Source of the DNA: JBOHPP01 sp050731755 | Lineage (GTDB): Bacteria > Methylomirabilota > Methylomirabilia > Rokubacteriales > CSP1-6 | Length of the DNA: 6,195 nt | Direction: 5' to 3' | Assembly: GCA_050731755.1 (NCBI GenBank) | Contig: JBOHPP010000130.1 | Location: forward strand, 1-6,195 | Shown here: piece after piece, positions 4,201-6,195 of the stretch | Position numbering within the stretch: position 1 is the first letter of the stretch | Layout of the letters: each line of letters begins with the position of its first letter | Notes under the pieces: model-generated | Database searches by the model: none | The model's input: the letters and a program-made list of their open reading frames with translations, nothing else | Told to the model about the DNA's origin: nothing | Position numbers and translations under genes: made by a program

Positions 4201-6158
4201 TGGTAGCTGCGCTGGGTGAGGTGGACGTACTCGAAGGTCAGGGGCTCTTTGTGGAGGAACGGCCGCGCCAGCATCCCCGTGTACTCCCAGGCGGCAACGT
4301 AGGCGAAGTGCTCGTCGTCGCGCCGGGCCTCACCGTCCGGGGTCTGGCTTTCTTCGCGGAAGTGGCCACCGCACGATTCCCTGCGGTGGTGCGCGTCGAT
4401 GCACATGAGCTCGGCGAGCTCGAGAAAGTCCGCCACCCGACCCGCCTGCTCGAGCGACTGGTTGACCTCCTCGCTCCCCTCGAGCACCCGGACGTTCTCC
4501 CAGAACTCGGCGCGGAGCTCCGGGATCTTTCGAAGCGCGTGGCGGAGCCCGGCGTCGTTCCGGGCCATGCCGCAATAGTCCCACAGGAGCTGTCCCAGCT
4601 CGCGATGGAACGAGTCGACCGAGCGCTTGCCGTTGATGCCGAGCAGCCGCCTCACGCGTTCGGCGATCTCGGCCTGGGCTGCCCGAAACGCGGGATGGCC
4701 GGTGTCGACCCCCTCCGGCCGGGTGTGGGCCAGATAGTCAGCGAGCGTATAGGGCAGGATGAAGTAGCCGTCGGCCAGCCCCTGCATGAGCGCGCTCGCG
4801 CCCAGGCGGTTCGCGCCGTGATCGGAGAAGTTCGCTTCCCCGGCCACGAACAGACCGGGGATGGTCGCCATGAGGTTGTAATCGACCCAGAGCCCGCCCA
4901 TCGTGTAGTGGGGGGCGGGATAGATGCGCATGGGAATTCGGTACGCGTTGTCCCCGGTGATCCGCTCGTACATGTCGAAGAGGTTCCCGTACTTCTCACG
5001 GATCGCCGCCTCGCCGAAGCGCTCGATCGCGTTGGCGAAGTCGAGGTACACGCCGCGTCCGCCCGGCCCGACGCCGCGCTTCTCGTCGCAGACTTCCTTG
5101 GCCGCGCGGGAGGCGATGTCCCGCGGCGCCAGGTTGCCGTAACTCGGGTACTTTCGCTCCAGGTAGTAATCGCGCTGGCTGTCCGGGATCTGGTCCGGGG
5201 GACGGGTGTCCCCGATCTCCTTCGGGACCCAAACCCGCCCGTCGTTGCGCAGGGACTCACTCATCAGGGTGAGCTTCGACTGGTGCTCGCCGCTGGCCGG
5301 GATGCACGTGGGGTGAATCTGGGTGAAGCCGGGGTCGGCAAAGAACGCACCCCGCTTGTGCGCGCGCCAGATCGCCGTCGCGTTCGAGGCCTTGGCGTTC
5401 GTCGAGAGGTAGAACACGTTGCTGTAGCCGCCGGTGGTCAGGACGACGGCATCGCCCGCATGCGACTCCACGGCGCCGGTGACGAGGTCGCGGGTCACGA
5501 TGCCGCGGGCGCGGCCGTTGACGACGACGAGGTCGAGCATCTCCGTCCGGGTGTCCATCGTCACCGTGCCGAGGGCGATCTGCCGCTCGAGCGCCTGGTA
5601 GGATCCCAGCAAGAGCTGCTGGCCCGTCTGGCCTCGCGCGTAGAACGTCCGGGAGACCTGCGCCCCACCGAAGGAGCGAGTGTCCAGGAGCCCCCCGTAC
5701 TCGCGGGCGAAGGGGACGCCCTGGGCAACACACTGGTCGATGATGTTCAGGCTCAGCTCGGCGAGCCGGTAGACGTTCGCCTCCCGCGCCCGGAAGTCGC
5801 CGCCCCTCACCGTGTCGGAGAAGAGCCGGAAGACACTGTCGCCGTCATTCCGGTAGTTCTTGGCCGCATTGATGCCGCCCTGGGCGGCGACGGAGTGGGC
5901 GCGGCGCGGGCTGTCGTGGTAGGAGAAGCACTTGACGTGGTAGCCCAACTCGCCGAGCATCGCCGCCGCCGAGGCCCCGGCCAGCCCCGAGCCCACGACC
6001 AGGATGGTGTAGCGGCGCCGGTTGGCCGGACTCACGAGCTTCATGTCGAAGCGGTGCCGCTCCCATTTCTGTTCGATCGGCCCCGGCGGGATCTTCGCGT
6101 CGAGCCTGCCGTCCACGAAGTTCGCACCGGTCGGGCCGGCCGTCGTCTCAGGATTCAC
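4197..6158 (-). CDS. sdhA: Type B succinate dehydrogenase flavoprotein subunit
   Basis: This 653-residue catalytic subunit oxidises succinate to fumarate in the citric acid cycle, on the cytoplasmic side of the membrane. The FAD-binding GSGLAG is at residues 56-61, and His88 in RRAHSVAAQGG is the covalent FAD site. Substrate and catalytic residues are present: His282 (TQIHPTCIP), Glu301 and Arg304 (SESLRNDGR), Arg346 (LAPRDIASRA), His417 (APHYTMGG) and Arg451 (GANRLGASAL). The C-terminal ESCGGHFREESQTPDGEA stretch is typical of type B enzymes. The length fits that family (about 640-670). The start chosen is GTG 6158-6156, with AAAGG nine bases upstream and an in-frame stop shortly before. Bacteroides homologues begin near KIPPGP (residue 22), so this N-terminus is some 15 residues longer; GTG at codon 15 is an alternative. 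The partner sdhC is expected upstream, outside the window. Confidence 0.95.
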   Translation of the reverse strand: MNPETTAGPTGANFVDGRLDAKIPPGPIEQKWERHRFDMKLVSPANRRRYTILVVGSGLAGASAAAMLGELGYHVKCFSYHDSPRRAHSVAAQGGINAAKNYRNDGDSVFRLFSDTVRGGDFRAREANVYRLAELSLNIIDQCVAQGVPFAREYGGLLDTRSFGGAQVSRTFYARGQTGQQLLLGSYQALERQIALGTVTMDTRTEMLDLVVVNGRARGIVTRDLVTGAVESHAGDAVVLTTGGYSNVFYLSTNAKASNATAIWRAHKRGAFFADPGFTQIHPTCIPASGEHQSKLTLMSESLRNDGRVWVPKEIGDTRPPDQIPDSQRDYYLERKYPSYGNLAPRDIASRAAKEVCDEKRGVGPGGRGVYLDFANAIERFGEAAIREKYGNLFDMYERITGDNAYRIPMRIYPAPHYTMGGLWVDYNLMATIPGLFVAGEANFSDHGANRLGASALMQGLADGYFILPYTLADYLAHTRPEGVDTGHPAFRAAQAEIAERVRRLLGINGKRSVDSFHRELGQLLWDYCGMARNDAGLRHALRKIPELRAEFWENVRVLEGSEEVNQSLEQAGRVADFLELAELMCIDAHHRRESCGGHFREESQTPDGEARRDDEHFAYVAAWEYTGMLARPFLHKEPLTFEYVHLTQRSYQ

Positions 6159-6195
6159 GTCGTTTCGCCTTTCCCGGTGGTTATCGGATCAGGCC
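6155..6195 (-). other. sdhA leader, possibly the tail of an upstream gene
   Basis: Thirty-seven bases precede the sdhA GTG. AAAGG (6172-6168), nine bases from the start, is a plausible ribosome site. Three readings could end an upstream gene: a frame ending GLIR then TAA, a frame stopping at a TGA close to the edge, and a frame reading PDPITTGKGETT whose TGA (6157-6155) overlaps the sdhA start as GTGA. The last would copy the ATGA junction seen between sdhA and sdhB. An sdhC cytochrome b gene is the expected occupant, but too little sequence is present to show it. No promoter is seen. Confidence 0.35.

Noticed and set aside
3454..4206. Plus-strand 250-codon frame opposite sdhB
   Set aside because: It is a shadow of sdhB, which carries all eleven cluster cysteines in the other strand.
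6114..6116. Alternative GTG start for sdhA at codon 15
   Set aside because: It would bring the N-terminus closer to Bacteroides homologues, but has no ribosome site, whereas the upstream GTG has AAAGG at a usable distance. Not excluded, only less likely.

Overview
The window is a G+C-rich stretch (roughly two thirds by eye) packed with minus-strand genes. All seven read from the right edge to the left edge, with overlaps or very short gaps, so they look like one transcript. Nothing on the plus strand looks real. The DNA encodes flavin and iron-sulfur subunits of the succinate dehydrogenase / fumarate reductase family twice over, in two clearly different versions.

In transcription order: (1) sdhA and sdhB (6158 down to 3442) are the flavoprotein and iron-sulfur subunits of a type B succinate:quinone oxidoreductase, the Bacteroides / actinobacterial kind that normally pairs with a single diheme cytochrome b. 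That cytochrome gene (sdhC) is not in the window and would be expected just beyond the right edge. (2) After 38 bases comes a complete four-subunit frdABCD set (3403 down to 145). Its two small three-helix membrane anchors, FrdC and FrdD, resemble those of E. coli type D quinol:fumarate reductase. From memory, the closest overall resemblance is to the mycobacterial FrdABCD proteins. (3) Next comes the first 40 codons of a helical, TPR-like protein of unknown role, cut by the left edge.

All catalytic and cofactor residues that can be checked are present in both complexes: the FAD-linking histidines, the active-site His/Arg residues and eleven Fe-S cysteines in each B subunit. Both therefore look functional. 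The likely logic is that one complex oxidises succinate into the quinone pool and the other returns electrons from menaquinol to fumarate. Placing both in one operon is unusual because simultaneous expression could create a futile cycle. Perfect inverted repeats lie at three intercistronic boundaries of the frd half and are the only visible candidates for differential control.

The organism cannot be fixed from this piece. It is a high-G+C bacterium, probably a menaquinone user. The Bacteroides-like sdhAB next to a mycobacterial-like frd set would fit a deep-branching, often uncultured soil or sediment phylum (for example Methylomirabilota/Rokubacteria-like) as well as an actinobacterium or myxobacterium; this is a guess.
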